Part shown: one piece after another, positions 27,372 to 36,050 of the stretch | Numbering within the stretch: position 1 is the first letter of the stretch | How the letters are laid out: the number at the start of each line of letters is the position of its first letter | Source: JABDMH01 sp965222645 | GTDB lineage: Bacteria; Bacteroidota; Bacteroidia; Chitinophagales; Saprospiraceae | Length of the DNA: 64,000 nt | Assembly (NCBI GenBank): GCA_965222645.1 | Contig: OZ244968.1 | Coordinates: 2,976,001 to 3,040,000 of the forward strand | Reading direction: 5' to 3' | Program-made: the position numbers and the translations under genes | Notes under the pieces: model-generated | What the model was told of the DNA's origin: nothing | Seen by the model: the letters and a program-made list of their open reading frames with translations, nothing else | Databases searched by the model: none

Positions 27372-28944
27372 ATTACCGGCGGTGTCCAGAAAAATACAAT
27401 TCTATTTGGCGGTTGCCTTGGCATTTATGTCTTGCAATGTGAATAAGGAACCGGACAAGCCCGTGAAACGCGACATCCTTCAACCCAACATTGTATTTAT
27501 GCTTGCAGATGACTTGGGATTTAATGAGGTTGGATTCAATCGGGGAGACGGTAAAGTCACACCCAATATCGACAACCTGAGGAATGGAGGAGTTAGTCTC
27601 TCCCAATTTTATGTACACGCAGTCTGCACACCAACCAGGGTAGCATTCATAACGGGACGGTATCCTTTCCGTACCTGGAATGACTGGCGTCCGGAGGATT
27701 TTGGGAAACCCAGTTTTCTGGAAAGGCTTGGTCTACAGTTGGAGAAAAATGAAGAAGGAGACGAAACCAGGAGGATACATGCATTACCGGCTGAGGAAAG
27801 AACAATTGCAGAAGCACTGAGTGAAGTTGGATATTATACTGCACTGATTGGCAAATGGGGTTGCGGAGAGTGGTTAACCCAGCATCTGCCAATGGCTCAG
27901 GGCTTCCATCATCAATATGGCCACTATGCTTGGGGTATTGATTATACCAATTACACCATACCACACAACGCACCCGCTCGATTTGCCGTCTACGATTGGC
28001 ATCGCAATCAAGAACCTATCTCAGAACAAGGTTACAGTACAGATCTAATCGCCAACGAAGCCGTTCGCCTTTTATCTCAGCAACGAAAGAACCACGGCGA
28101 TCGCCCTTTCTTTTATTACATCCCATTCAATGCCCCACATGGTCCGCTGGAGGAAATACCTCGCTATACAGATGAATACGAAAAAAGGCTCGCGGCAATA
28201 AAATGCATGGATGATGCCGTGGGAAGAATTGTCGGCGCGCTCGATCAATACGGATTTAGATCCAATACCATGATTGTGTTTAGCAATGATAACGGGGCAA
28301 TACGCGACAGTATGAATATCCCATGGCGCGGTACTAAGAATACAAATTACGAAGGAGGTGTCCGAGTGCCTTGTGTAATAAATTGGTCCGGTAAAATTCC
28401 CGAAAATAGTACAATTGATGAATTGATGCACATTACTGATTTTTATTCCACTTTTGTGAAAATAGGTGGCGGGAGTCTCAATGGTCAGTTTCCACTCGAT
28501 GGCATGGATATGGGTAATGTAATTTTTAATGGGGCAAAAAGTCCGCGTAGCGAAATTATTTTTGAAGTTAATGGAAGTGTTCGACAGCCGGCGATTCGAG
28601 TTGGAGATTACAAATTAATAGGGGATGAATTGTATGATCTTAAGAAAGATCCGACTGAGCAGTATGATATTGCAGCCAGACATCCGGAGATAAAGCAGAC
28701 CCTGAAGGAAAGAGTTGCATCAGTGGGTAACGAGCGGCCACCGTTACCCGATATGAGTATCCTGATGACTCCGGCTTTACCCTGGGTTTATGGCCAAAAA
28801 GAAAATGAAAATGTGCCGGAATGGTTAAAAATAAAAATGGAAAAAATCCGATCCAGACAACCTCAGTTTTGGGCAGAAGGTACTACGCCCTGGCCTCAAG
28901 CACCCAAGGATGGCAAAATCATTTATACCGGGGATGGACGTTGA
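27364..28944 (+). CDS. S1-family sulfatase (CTPTR type), lipoprotein
   Basis: This 526-residue sulfatase has a lipoprotein signal (ALAFMSC). Metal-binding residues lie in NIVFMLADDLGFNEVG. The formylglycine motif is CTPTR with C88, where threonine replaces the usual serine, as in many N-acetylgalactosamine/arylsulfatase B-like members. It is followed by VAFITGRYP, and the motif FSNDNGA is near residue 300. The long C-terminus ends in an unusual Trp/Pro-rich segment (PQFWAEGTTPWPQAPKDG). Its start lies inside the isomerase's last codons, so the two are translationally coupled. It probably desulfates a galactan oligosaccharide different from the substrate of the first sulfatase. Confidence 0.92.
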   Translation: MCKLPAVSRKIQFYLAVALAFMSCNVNKEPDKPVKRDILQPNIVFMLADDLGFNEVGFNRGDGKVTPNIDNLRNGGVSLSQFYVHAVCTPTRVAFITGRYPFRTWNDWRPEDFGKPSFLERLGLQLEKNEEGDETRRIHALPAEERTIAEALSEVGYYTALIGKWGCGEWLTQHLPMAQGFHHQYGHYAWGIDYTNYTIPHNAPARFAVYDWHRNQEPISEQGYSTDLIANEAVRLLSQQRKNHGDRPFFYYIPFNAPHGPLEEIPRYTDEYEKRLAAIKCMDDAVGRIVGALDQYGFRSNTMIVFSNDNGAIRDSMNIPWRGTKNTNYEGGVRVPCVINWSGKIPENSTIDELMHITDFYSTFVKIGGGSLNGQFPLDGMDMGNVIFNGAKSPRSEIIFEVNGSVRQPAIRVGDYKLIGDELYDLKKDPTEQYDIAARHPEIKQTLKERVASVGNERPPLPDMSILMTPALPWVYGQKENENVPEWLKIKMEKIRSRQPQFWAEGTTPWPQAPKDGKIIYTGDGR

Positions 28945-29162
28945 TCAAAACAACGAAATGTGTTTAGAAAGGAGGATGATTTTTTTTGTTGGGATAATAT
29001 TTTGTACGAAAGTTTTTTAAGCAGGAATATGTGGATGGATAGGCCACTCACAATTTGGTCCTTTTCAAACTAATCCAAAAATCATGAAAAAGACATTATA
29101 AAAACCGAGTGCAGGGCTGTTCGCAGGTTTCTTATCTTACTCTCAGATTATTAAGAATTTGC

Positions 29163-30491
29163 ATGACGGACACAGGCACACAGTTAGCACCGGTTTCTTT
29201 TACACAGCGGCTTAAATACCTCGGTCCTTCGCTCATTGTCACCGCAAATATTGTAGGTGCAGGAGAATTGATCATGACGACGACCCTGGGTGCCCGGGCT
29301 GGTTTTATTGCACTTTGGGTCATCCTCGTGAGTTGTATGGTTAAGGTCATGGTACAGCTTGAGTTTGGCAAACATGCCATATGTACTGGTGAGACCACAT
29401 TGGAAGCATTTGCCAAATTACCAGGGCCAAAAATAGGAAGGGGTCACTGGAGTATCTGGACCTGGCTGTTGATTAAGAGTATTCAGTTTGTACAGTACGG
29501 GGGCATGATCGGCGGTGTAGCTCTGGCTCTCCATATTGCGATACCTCAAATACCCGTATGGCTTCTTGTATGGATCATAGCTATTCTCACGGTTTTTTTG
29601 GTCCTGGGTGGAAAATATTCACGTATTGAAAAAGTTGCCGTTTGGCTTATTGCCATCTTTAGTGTTTTCACTGTGTTTTGCGTTTTTATCGTGCAGTACA
29701 CACCGTATGCAATAAATGTCAGTGATATATCAGAAGGTATGAGTTTTCAAATGCCGGCAGCGGTTATGGCGGTGGCACTTGCTGCATTCGGCATCACGGG
29801 CGTAAGTTCTGATGAAGCCATTTCTTATCCATACTGGTGTGTCGAAAAAGGCTATGCAAAATTTACGGGCGAAAATGATGGTTCACAGGGGTGGACCGAC
29901 AGGGCGAAAGGTTGGATAAGGGTCATGTATTTAGATGCTTTTTTATCTATGATCATTTACACCATTACCACAGCTGCGTTTTATTTATTGGGTGCTGCCA
30001 TATTGCACAAAATGGGCAAAGTACCGGAAGGATATGAAACCATTGAAACCCTCTCTCAGATATATACTGAAAGTGCGGGCATGGGTGCAAAATATATTTT
30101 TCTTATTGGAGCGGTAGTGGTATTATTTTCCAGTTTGTTTATTGCATCTGCTTCCAATCAGCGCATGTTTACCGATGCATTTGCCCAGTTGGGATTTTTA
30201 GATTACCGTGACAGTGAGCAACGTGCCAGGTGGTTTAAGGTACTGGCCTGGTTTTTCCCTTTGGCATGGGCGGTGCTATTTATCACTGTGAAAGCACCCG
30301 TATTTATGGTATTGCTCGGAGGTGTAGTTTTATCACTTCTTTTATTTTTGGTGGTTTTTGCTGCCTTTTATTTTAGGTACAGAAGATTGGATGCAAGTCT
30401 CTATCCTACGATTGTTTACGACATTTTATTTTGGATAAGTTGCTTGAGCATTATCGTTTTTGCAGCGCAAGCGGTGGTGAAATTATTTTGA
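29163..30491 (+). CDS. Nramp-superfamily transporter lacking the DPGN metal motif
   Basis: The protein has about eleven hydrophobic helices and the general layout of Nramp/LeuT-fold transporters. At the TM1 position where metal-transporting Nramps have DPGN it reads NIVGAGELIMTT. TM6 has AFGITGVSSDEAISYP in place of the MPH motif. Metal transport is therefore doubtful. The open frame begins at a GTG at 29,109, but the ATG at 29,163 (MTDTGTQ) fits better. It is last in the rightward PUL branch. Substrate is unknown; a sugar or other uncharged solute is possible by context only. Confidence 0.8.
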   Translation: MTDTGTQLAPVSFTQRLKYLGPSLIVTANIVGAGELIMTTTLGARAGFIALWVILVSCMVKVMVQLEFGKHAICTGETTLEAFAKLPGPKIGRGHWSIWTWLLIKSIQFVQYGGMIGGVALALHIAIPQIPVWLLVWIIAILTVFLVLGGKYSRIEKVAVWLIAIFSVFTVFCVFIVQYTPYAINVSDISEGMSFQMPAAVMAVALAAFGITGVSSDEAISYPYWCVEKGYAKFTGENDGSQGWTDRAKGWIRVMYLDAFLSMIIYTITTAAFYLLGAAILHKMGKVPEGYETIETLSQIYTESAGMGAKYIFLIGAVVVLFSSLFIASASNQRMFTDAFAQLGFLDYRDSEQRARWFKVLAWFFPLAWAVLFITVKAPVFMVLLGGVVLSLLLFLVVFAAFYFRYRRLDASLYPTIVYDILFWISCLSIIVFAAQAVVKLF

Positions 30492-30680
30492 TGGTGTGAG
30501 TTTTTTTCACCACAACTCTAGTAAGTTTTCCAACTCTCCATGGTAGGGTAGAACTATACGTGACTGTATACAATCTCTTCTGTCGAATTCTCTCGATTTC
30601 ACGTTTTAAGGGCTCGGAAGAGATTTCCGCCATTTATCCGACATTACCGACACGCAGTTCGTAATAGGCACCTTTCTTTT

Positions 30681-30820
30681 GACTACCGGTCCGGGGCTAA
30701 GCACAGTGCCGGCCAGACTCAGCCATTCTTTAATTAGGCCTACTATCGAATATATGCTCAAGTTTCAACAACACTCTACTATCCTAGCCGGCATTTTGTC
30801 TTAGCCCCTGTTAGTCGCCG
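30681..30820 (-). other. attC-like cassette recombination site 1 (140 bp)
   Basis: Two arms form an imperfect inverted repeat: GGGGCTAAG...TGCCGGC on the left (30,691-30,713) and GCCGGCATT...CTTAGCCCC on the right (30,787-30,808), joined by about 73 bases. Read on the minus strand it starts with GGCGACTAAC, the exact reverse complement of the GTTAGTCGCC (32,353-32,362) that begins the same cassette. This is the expected relation between the two ends of an integron cassette. The far end reads GGTAGTC, one base off the expected GTTAGTC. The arms are clearly homologous to site 3 (23 of 26 and 18 of 22 bases identical). Confidence 0.75.
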
Positions 30821-30822
30821 AT

Positions 30823-31728
30823 TCAGTCATTCATATATTCTTCGTAATCTTCCATTGGATCGAAATCGTAGTACTCCATTGGATCGCATTCCTCTGTACA
30901 GCTAAAATATCCACCGAAGCCCGCAACCTGCAATTTCTTATATCGATCCAATTTCAATTTGCAGGCATTACACCAAAAACTTGTTGGCACAACCGATAAA
31001 TCTCTATAAAGATTACCTTCCCTAAAGTAAGGGTCTTTGGCGATATAATCTTGGCCTGTCAAAATGCCAGATCCACCACATGAAGGACACTTTACTCGCT
31101 TGTTCAGCATTCCATACTGGTCATAGAGTTTTGCAGCTTCCCATAGTTGATTTCTCTCTTCCTCATTTTTCCTATAGAAGTCATCTTTATGCATTCTAAT
31201 TAACTCTGTGATCTGCTTTTCAAGTTTTCGATAGTCATCATCGATCATTTCTTGGGCAATGGCAGCTGGATCTACCCCAAAAAGATCTTCTAAAGTGCGT
31301 TTCTGATATTCTGAAAGGACTTTGCAAATTCTGTAGAATGTTGAAAGCCAGATGCTGTTTGGAAAGTCTTCAAAGGCAGCTGTTCCAGAATGTAATTCTT
31401 GATTTCTTCGAGTTAGAAAATTCAAACTGAATTCATAATCACTTTCTCTAAACTCTTCAACGGCTTTTCGAACTCTCTCAAATACTGTTTTAGAAGGAAT
31501 AGATTTTGGAATCTTTGATGATGATAACCCAAAGACATACATAATATTTTCACCATCTGTAGGGTCAGCCAAAAGAGCAGGATGTATAAATGCGAGTGTG
31601 GATCTGCCAATCAGCTCCAACACAAAAGCATTGTTAAGAGCAAATTCTGTGCTATCCGTGTTCGATGAGTGTGCTCTTGTTGCATAAATCTTTGCTTTGT
31701 TCCAAATTAATTCCTGAGTCCAATCCAT
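30823..31728 (-). CDS. Cassette protein with Rx4H (HEPN-like) motif and zinc ribbon
   Basis: I do not recognise the full-length family of this 301-residue protein. Its middle holds LTRRNQELHSG, where R108 and H113 form an Rx4H motif like that of HEPN ribonucleases, in a mainly helical context. The C-terminal third has CPSCGGSG and FWCNACK, two CxxC pairs that could bind one zinc, and a very acidic tail (DFDPMEDYEEYMND). It starts six bases after the dioxygenase-like gene and shares its cassette. A HEPN RNase effector with a zinc-ribbon sensor is one reading, but the fold is unproven. The attC-like site begins right after its stop. Confidence 0.6.
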   Translation of the reverse strand: MDWTQELIWNKAKIYATRAHSSNTDSTEFALNNAFVLELIGRSTLAFIHPALLADPTDGENIMYVFGLSSSKIPKSIPSKTVFERVRKAVEEFRESDYEFSLNFLTRRNQELHSGTAAFEDFPNSIWLSTFYRICKVLSEYQKRTLEDLFGVDPAAIAQEMIDDDYRKLEKQITELIRMHKDDFYRKNEEERNQLWEAAKLYDQYGMLNKRVKCPSCGGSGILTGQDYIAKDPYFREGNLYRDLSVVPTSFWCNACKLKLDRYKKLQVAGFGGYFSCTEECDPMEYYDFDPMEDYEEYMND

Positions 31729-31734
31729 TTTAAT

Positions 31735-32340
31735 CTAATTTATCCATATTCTTTGTAACTGACGAATTCCCTGCTCTACAGTCGGAACTGAAGACCTCAT
31801 ATGAATTTCTTCCCAGTTATTAATGAGTACAGTCTTATTTTTTTCAGGAAATACTCGTTCTCTCTTTGATTTGTTTTTAAGAGCGCTGAAAAATTCTTTT
31901 AGTCCATCTTTAGTCCCGAGTTTGAGTTTCATGCAGATAGGATCATACCTTAGTCTGAAATTCATATTGATTCTTGTAATGAAACTTGAGTAAAACTTTC
32001 CCTTGCCTCCATTGACATAGAATAAATAATCCATCTGCCTCTCAATTAACGATTCAATTTGATCTAAATATGGACTCATCACATCCGTATAAGTGATCGA
32101 GGAAGTTGTTAGATATCTCAATAAAACCATTTTTGGGGGACTAGTTAAATGAGCACCATCGGTATGAAATGGAAATTCACTAAAACCAAATCTTCCAGAT
32201 AAAGAAAATGTATTGTCACTAGCTCTCGGTCTAATTTCCTTTACGAAAGTTCTATTCAGATCTTGAGCAACAAGTTTTCCGTATCTCATTGCAAGATCAA
32301 TAAACTGCCTTGTTGTTGCGATATCCTTGAAGATCTTCAT
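31735..32340 (-). CDS. Small TauD/clavaminate-synthase-like Fe(II)/2-oxoglutarate dioxygenase
   Basis: This 201-residue protein shows the pattern of TauD-like dioxygenases. It has FPFHTDGAHLTSPPKMVLLRYL with the HxD iron ligands H59 and D61, and near the C-terminus VLINNWEEIHMRSS (H180, R182) followed by RQLQRIWIN, matching the distal iron histidine and the arginine that binds 2-oxoglutarate. It is shorter than TauD (about 280 residues), so it would be a minimal jelly roll. It begins 12 bases after the cassette boundary and is followed six bases later by the Rx4H/zinc-ribbon gene. Substrate is unknown; a small molecule, a nucleic-acid base or the partner protein are all open. Confidence 0.65.
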   Translation of the reverse strand: MKIFKDIATTRQFIDLAMRYGKLVAQDLNRTFVKEIRPRASDNTFSLSGRFGFSEFPFHTDGAHLTSPPKMVLLRYLTTSSITYTDVMSPYLDQIESLIERQMDYLFYVNGGKGKFYSSFITRINMNFRLRYDPICMKLKLGTKDGLKEFFSALKNKSKRERVFPEKNKTVLINNWEEIHMRSSVPTVEQGIRQLQRIWIN

Positions 32341-32352
32341 TTACCTTAAATT

Positions 32353-32412
32353 GGCGACTAACGGTCTGTGCAAACGCAGGTGGGGCGCATAGCCCCACTT
32401 GCCGTTTTGCAC
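32353..32412 (-). other. attC-like site 2 (60 bp), left core eroded
   Basis: A compact hairpin (GTGCAAA...GTGGGGC / GCCCCAC...TTTGCAC, 32,368-32,412) is followed on the minus strand by AGACC and the core GTTAGTCGCC. The size and layout match short attC (59-base element) sites. The opposite core that should end the lipoprotein cassette (CGCCAAC, to match TTGGCGG at its start) is not present, so this side looks eroded or replaced. Confidence 0.65.
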
Positions 32413-32422
32413 TTTATTCTCA

Positions 32423-33094
32423 TCAGTTTTTCTTTCTAATCTCTTCTATAATTCCCAATACTATTTCTTTTCCCATGCGTTCAGTTTCCTTTTTAAACTC
32501 GTCCAAATATAGCCAAGTAAATTTCTTTGTTGATTTCCAAATATTTCTCAAAGATTGTTCGCCATTTTGTATAAATCCTTCTCCCTTCATTTCAATATTT
32601 CCGTCTTTATTCAACGAGTATTCAAACTCCAAATTGATAGGATAAGGACTAATTGCTTCAACACCACTAACAGTATATGCAATAATGAAAATTATCGCAT
32701 TACCTTTGTTTTCGTATAAAAATTTACCAGGGACTTCTTTAAGATTGATTTCTAATATATTGCCCGCTACCATTTCTTTTAATTTAAGGCTATCTGCTGC
32801 ATTATAAATTCCCTCCTTTAAGTATTGTATTCTTGTTTCGACATCTAATTCGCATTCAATTGTTGAATTCCACCCCCAATACAATATCGCTGGGACGAAG
32901 GAACTTTTCTTTTGGTCATAGACATTGGTATCAGGCCCAACTTTATCCGATTTAATTATTAACCAATCGTTATCTCTTTCCTTTTCATTTTGCAAACTCT
33001 CAGTCTTAGTGTTTACAAAAGTGGAGTATTTTTTAGTTGACATACAGCTTGTTAGCATTGCACTAAAAATTCCAATTACTATGATTTGCTTCAT
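32423..33094 (-). CDS. Cassette-borne hypothetical lipoprotein
   Basis: The protein of 223 residues starts MKQIIVIGIFSAMLTSC, a clear lipoprotein signal. The frame stays open upstream to 33,229, but that extension runs through attC-like site 3 and has no signal, so ATG 33,094 is the likely start. The rest is a mixed alpha/beta sequence with no motif I recognise (LYWGWNSTIECELDVETR, FTWLYLDEFKKETERMGKEI). It is the only gene of its cassette and is AT-rich like its neighbours. Confidence 0.7.
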   Translation of the reverse strand: MKQIIVIGIFSAMLTSCMSTKKYSTFVNTKTESLQNEKERDNDWLIIKSDKVGPDTNVYDQKKSSFVPAILYWGWNSTIECELDVETRIQYLKEGIYNAADSLKLKEMVAGNILEINLKEVPGKFLYENKGNAIIFIIAYTVSGVEAISPYPINLEFEYSLNKDGNIEMKGEGFIQNGEQSLRNIWKSTKKFTWLYLDEFKKETERMGKEIVLGIIEEIRKKN

Positions 33095-33112
33095 ATTCTT
33101 TTGTTTAATTAC

Positions 33113-33254
33113 CGCCAACGCTCCTGGGCTAGGCGCAGTGCCGGCCAGGTTCTTCGACTCTTTTACAAAACGCTCTGTTTTAATATAAGAATAAAGCTTG
33201 AACAACAAAGCGACTTCCGCAGCCGGCATTGCGTCCTAACCCATGTTATGTGGC
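33113..33254 (-). other. attC-like site 3 (142 bp)
   Basis: The arms TGGGCTAGG...GTGCCGGC (33,124-33,146) and GCCGGCATTGCGTCCTAACCCA (33,222-33,243) pair across about 75 bases. On the minus strand the site opens with GCCACATAAC, the exact reverse complement of the GTTATGTGGC that starts this cassette at 35,171-35,180. It closes with GCGTTGGCGG next to the lipoprotein gene. It is homologous to site 1 over both arms. Confidence 0.75.
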
Positions 33255-33281
33255 GTAATTCCTTTATTGTCCTGTGTTCCA

Positions 33282-34124
33282 TTATTCTTCTTCGCTCGCT
33301 TTAAACTTAAAGACTTCTTGTCCTTCATTGGTTCTCCGATTCTTCTTTAGGAAAATTCTCAGTTCGGTCAATATTTCCTTTATTATTTCAACAATAACTG
33401 TAAGCACCCATAATGCACCTCGAATTATATCCATTTCGTCATGGTCTACCATGATTTTCTTTCTGAATCTTTTATAGAAATTTGATGGAGCGTAAATATG
33501 TAGCTCAGTCAGACCCTGAAATATGTGGTCTGTCTGCTTATATGCTGCCATATCTTTTGTGTAATGGAAACCATCTGCCCTGTACTCAATAAGAGTATTG
33601 ATATATCCATGATCCGCTGATCTAATCTTGTTCAACAAGGTTGTATTTACCGTGCTATTTTCTGTCTTTAGATACTTCAATAGTCCTTTCCAAGTTGATC
33701 GCCATCGGTTCTTATTATTTTCTAATATATATTTGATTAGAGATGAGAAAAAGTCAAGAGTGGATGTAGAATGAAATATTATACTATCAAAGATATAGCC
33801 CTGTTGCCTAGCAATGTGAAATCCGTCGACGTTAGGACTATCAAATTTAAATACATATTTATTTCCGGGTTTATTGACCATAAGAAGTAAATCAAGATGA
33901 AAGGTACAGGCGCTCAATCTAGCTGTTATCCCATCTCGAATCTGATAAAACATTTTCTCATTTAGAGAGCCTGTAATATAGTTACTATAGTCAAGGCCGA
34001 GAGAGATTAGAGCATTTCTTACATTTTGAACTTGCAACAATAGACTAGATCTTACGGCATCAACATCCTTAAATTTGTCGCTTTTATATTCGAAATATTC
34101 GTTGTAATTCATTCGACAATCCAT
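33282..34124 (-). CDS. Cassette protein of unknown family with Rx4H motif
   Basis: The 280-residue protein is not recognised. It is rich in predicted helix, with LDFFSSLIKYIL near residue 125, and contains IEYRADGFHYTKD, where R182 and H187 form an Rx4H pair as in HEPN proteins. A hydrophobic stretch (IIRGALWVLTVIVEIIKEIL, about residues 234-253) may be a membrane helix or a buried helix. It starts five bases after the RES-like gene and shares its cassette, so the two were captured together and probably function together. Confidence 0.6.
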   Translation of the reverse strand: MDCRMNYNEYFEYKSDKFKDVDAVRSSLLLQVQNVRNALISLGLDYSNYITGSLNEKMFYQIRDGITARLSACTFHLDLLLMVNKPGNKYVFKFDSPNVDGFHIARQQGYIFDSIIFHSTSTLDFFSSLIKYILENNKNRWRSTWKGLLKYLKTENSTVNTTLLNKIRSADHGYINTLIEYRADGFHYTKDMAAYKQTDHIFQGLTELHIYAPSNFYKRFRKKIMVDHDEMDIIRGALWVLTVIVEIIKEILTELRIFLKKNRRTNEGQEVFKFKASEEE

Positions 34125-34129
34125 ATTTT

Positions 34130-35149
34130 CTAATCATCATCCCAAACTATTCTATCTGATATGGATTTAGATTTTCTTATTAATTTTCCTTGAAATGGAA
34201 GTTGCTCACTTGTACCATCGAAATTTTCGTAATCTGTTCTTTCAACTAAATATTCATGACAAAATTTAGGAACAAGCTTTTCCACAGATGACTCTCTAAT
34301 TGCAATGTTATCATAATTGTAATCTGTAGCAATGTTTGGATAGATTATACCATCATACTGCCCTAAGACAGGTTTATTGTTTTCATCAATAAAAGTTATT
34401 GTTTTACTCATTACTTTGTCTGCGAAATAGGCACTAAAAAAGTATTCATACTTATTTTCACTGATTACTGGAATATCTTTAACAAATTCACTCCCGATAA
34501 ATTTTTGTATTTTTTTAATCATTCTCGTGAAGTATTGGTTACTGTCGTATAGTTTCCTATCCAAGGCATTTGTTGCTTTATCAACTCCAATATTTATCCT
34601 TTCAGCGCTATTGATTGGATACATTATTAAGGGTTTTCTTTCCTTCGATGCCCAGCCTGTAATTATGATTCTATCTCCTGCTCTTGGTTTACACTCGAAG
34701 ACGGCCACTTGTGCATTTTCAGCTAAATACAAACACGTAGAATTTGAAGTATTTGCTCTACCATACCAACCAAATTTCCTAATTATTTTTAAAGGTGTTA
34801 AGGACAAGAAGTTTGATTCTCTCACTTTTCCATTTTCAGAATTGTAATCTGCTATCGTTGTCATTCTGAACACTAATCCTACATGAATTGGAATTTGAAA
34901 AATTAATTCGAGGTTAAACACATTGTGCAAAAAGTTTTCAAGTTCTGGTATTTCCTCTGTTTCTAGTTCCGTAAGATTTATTTCTTTAAGAACTTTGAAT
35001 GAATCGTCATAGAATTGATATGCACAGTCCAGTATTTCTACATCTTCTTGAGAAACACTCTGTCCTGTCTGAATCTTCATCAGAATCTCTTGTTCTGGAG
35101 TCATTTTGACGCCCCACTTTTTACAATCTGGAATTTCAGGTAAATTCAT
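34130..35149 (-). CDS. RES-like domain protein (possible NAD+-degrading toxin fold)
   Basis: The 339-residue protein has a central segment reminiscent of RES domains. LVFRMTTI opens it, GRANTSNSTCLYLAENAQVAVFE supplies an Arg and a Glu in the expected order, and YDGIIYPNIAT sits where RES proteins have a conserved serine (here Asn). RES toxins deplete NAD+ and share the ADP-ribosyltransferase fold. This protein is longer than a classical RES toxin, with an extra N-terminal helical region (about 85 residues). No antitoxin of the usual Xre type adjoins it; the partner is the Rx4H protein five bases downstream. The assignment is tentative. Confidence 0.5.
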   Translation of the reverse strand: MNLPEIPDCKKWGVKMTPEQEILMKIQTGQSVSQEDVEILDCAYQFYDDSFKVLKEINLTELETEEIPELENFLHNVFNLELIFQIPIHVGLVFRMTTIADYNSENGKVRESNFLSLTPLKIIRKFGWYGRANTSNSTCLYLAENAQVAVFECKPRAGDRIIITGWASKERKPLIMYPINSAERINIGVDKATNALDRKLYDSNQYFTRMIKKIQKFIGSEFVKDIPVISENKYEYFFSAYFADKVMSKTITFIDENNKPVLGQYDGIIYPNIATDYNYDNIAIRESSVEKLVPKFCHEYLVERTDYENFDGTSEQLPFQGKLIRKSKSISDRIVWDDD

Positions 35150-35170
35150 ATTTCCGGTTTAATTCCTTAT

Positions 35171-35241
35171 GCCACATAACGGGTTGGCGATATGTGGCGG
35201 CTGAGGAACGAAGCTGACATCATTATCGCTTGTTCTCACTC
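35171..35241 (-). other. attC-like site 4 (about 70 bp)
   Basis: On the minus strand the site begins with the core GAGTGAGAAC (35,232-35,241), the exact reverse complement of GTTCTCACTC at the start of the same cassette (36,051-36,060). The arms GCGATAATG and CATATCGC pair imperfectly, and the site ends with the core GTTATGTGGC (35,171-35,180) that opens the next cassette. Confidence 0.7.
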
Positions 35242-36033
35242 GTTTTCCTTTTGTTTGTTAAGCCTAACTAATTGATAATTAATATTTTGTAATGTTTTTA
35301 AGATTTTTTCATTGGTTGAGAGATATATACTATCCGAATAAGCCGTGGAGTTTTTCTGTTTGTTGTGAAGATAAACCAGACTGTCGAGAAGTTGATTGGA
35401 TTGCTGTAGTTCTAACGTTTGTATGTTTCCCAGTTCCAATATGGGCTTGGCTGATTGTTCAATTGTTTGGTTAGACCATTCACGATACATTACAATCCAA
35501 TCTGGAAGTCCAAAAATAGCAGTTAAAATTAAAGCCGCTATGGCATATTTTATCGCTTTATTTGAGTCTATTTTGGCGTTGCTCGCATTAGTTTCAGCAA
35601 GTTTGATTTGTGTTTCTAATGTATCAAGTTGACCTTGAAGAAGATTGACTTGTTGCCTATTAAGTTGAAGTTGTTCTGTTTGTTTGTGGGATTGTTCTAA
35701 AAGTGAAAATTCGATTATCGAGTCTTTGTTTAGAAATCTGTTACAATTGTTATCGTGGTCATATTTAGAACATGGGTCATGGTTGTTACATCCGCAATTA
35801 TTATCAGATTGTCTAGTTGGACAATTACAGCCAAAACTCTTATGTTCAAAAGCCCAGTTAAACCACTGTTCGATGTGTTCAGTGTTTTGTGGATTTGTCA
35901 CTAAACATTCAGATTGAAGTTGCTTTTTAAGTTCGTTCAGCGAAATACCATTTTCTGTCGTTTCAGAACCTATTTGCAACATCCTGTAATAAATATCAGA
36001 TGCAGTACATTTTGTATTTTTTACTTCATTCAA
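35236..36033 (-). CDS. Cassette protein: Cys-rich head, coiled coil and one membrane helix
   Basis: I do not recognise this 265-residue protein. The N-terminal 100 residues are helical then Cys/His-rich (FGCNCP, NCGCNNHDPCSKYDHDNNC), which suggests metal binding. Residues about 112-160 form a Gln-rich coiled coil (QLNRQQVNLLQGQLDTLETQIKLAET). A membrane helix follows (AIKYAIAALILTAIFGL), and a second Gln/Asn-rich helical region ends the protein. Its stop codon lies inside the core of attC-like site 4. It looks like a membrane-anchored sensor or scaffold. Confidence 0.65.
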   Translation of the reverse strand: MNEVKNTKCTASDIYYRMLQIGSETTENGISLNELKKQLQSECLVTNPQNTEHIEQWFNWAFEHKSFGCNCPTRQSDNNCGCNNHDPCSKYDHDNNCNRFLNKDSIIEFSLLEQSHKQTEQLQLNRQQVNLLQGQLDTLETQIKLAETNASNAKIDSNKAIKYAIAALILTAIFGLPDWIVMYREWSNQTIEQSAKPILELGNIQTLELQQSNQLLDSLVYLHNKQKNSTAYSDSIYLSTNEKILKTLQNINYQLVRLNKQKENE

Positions 36034-36050
36034 TGTTTTGTTTTTTTAAT

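Noticed and set aside
32368..32412. Strong hairpin GTGGGGC/GCCCCAC as a terminator
   Set aside because: No T-run follows on either strand, and it adjoins a cassette core that matches the cassette's other end, so attC is the better reading.
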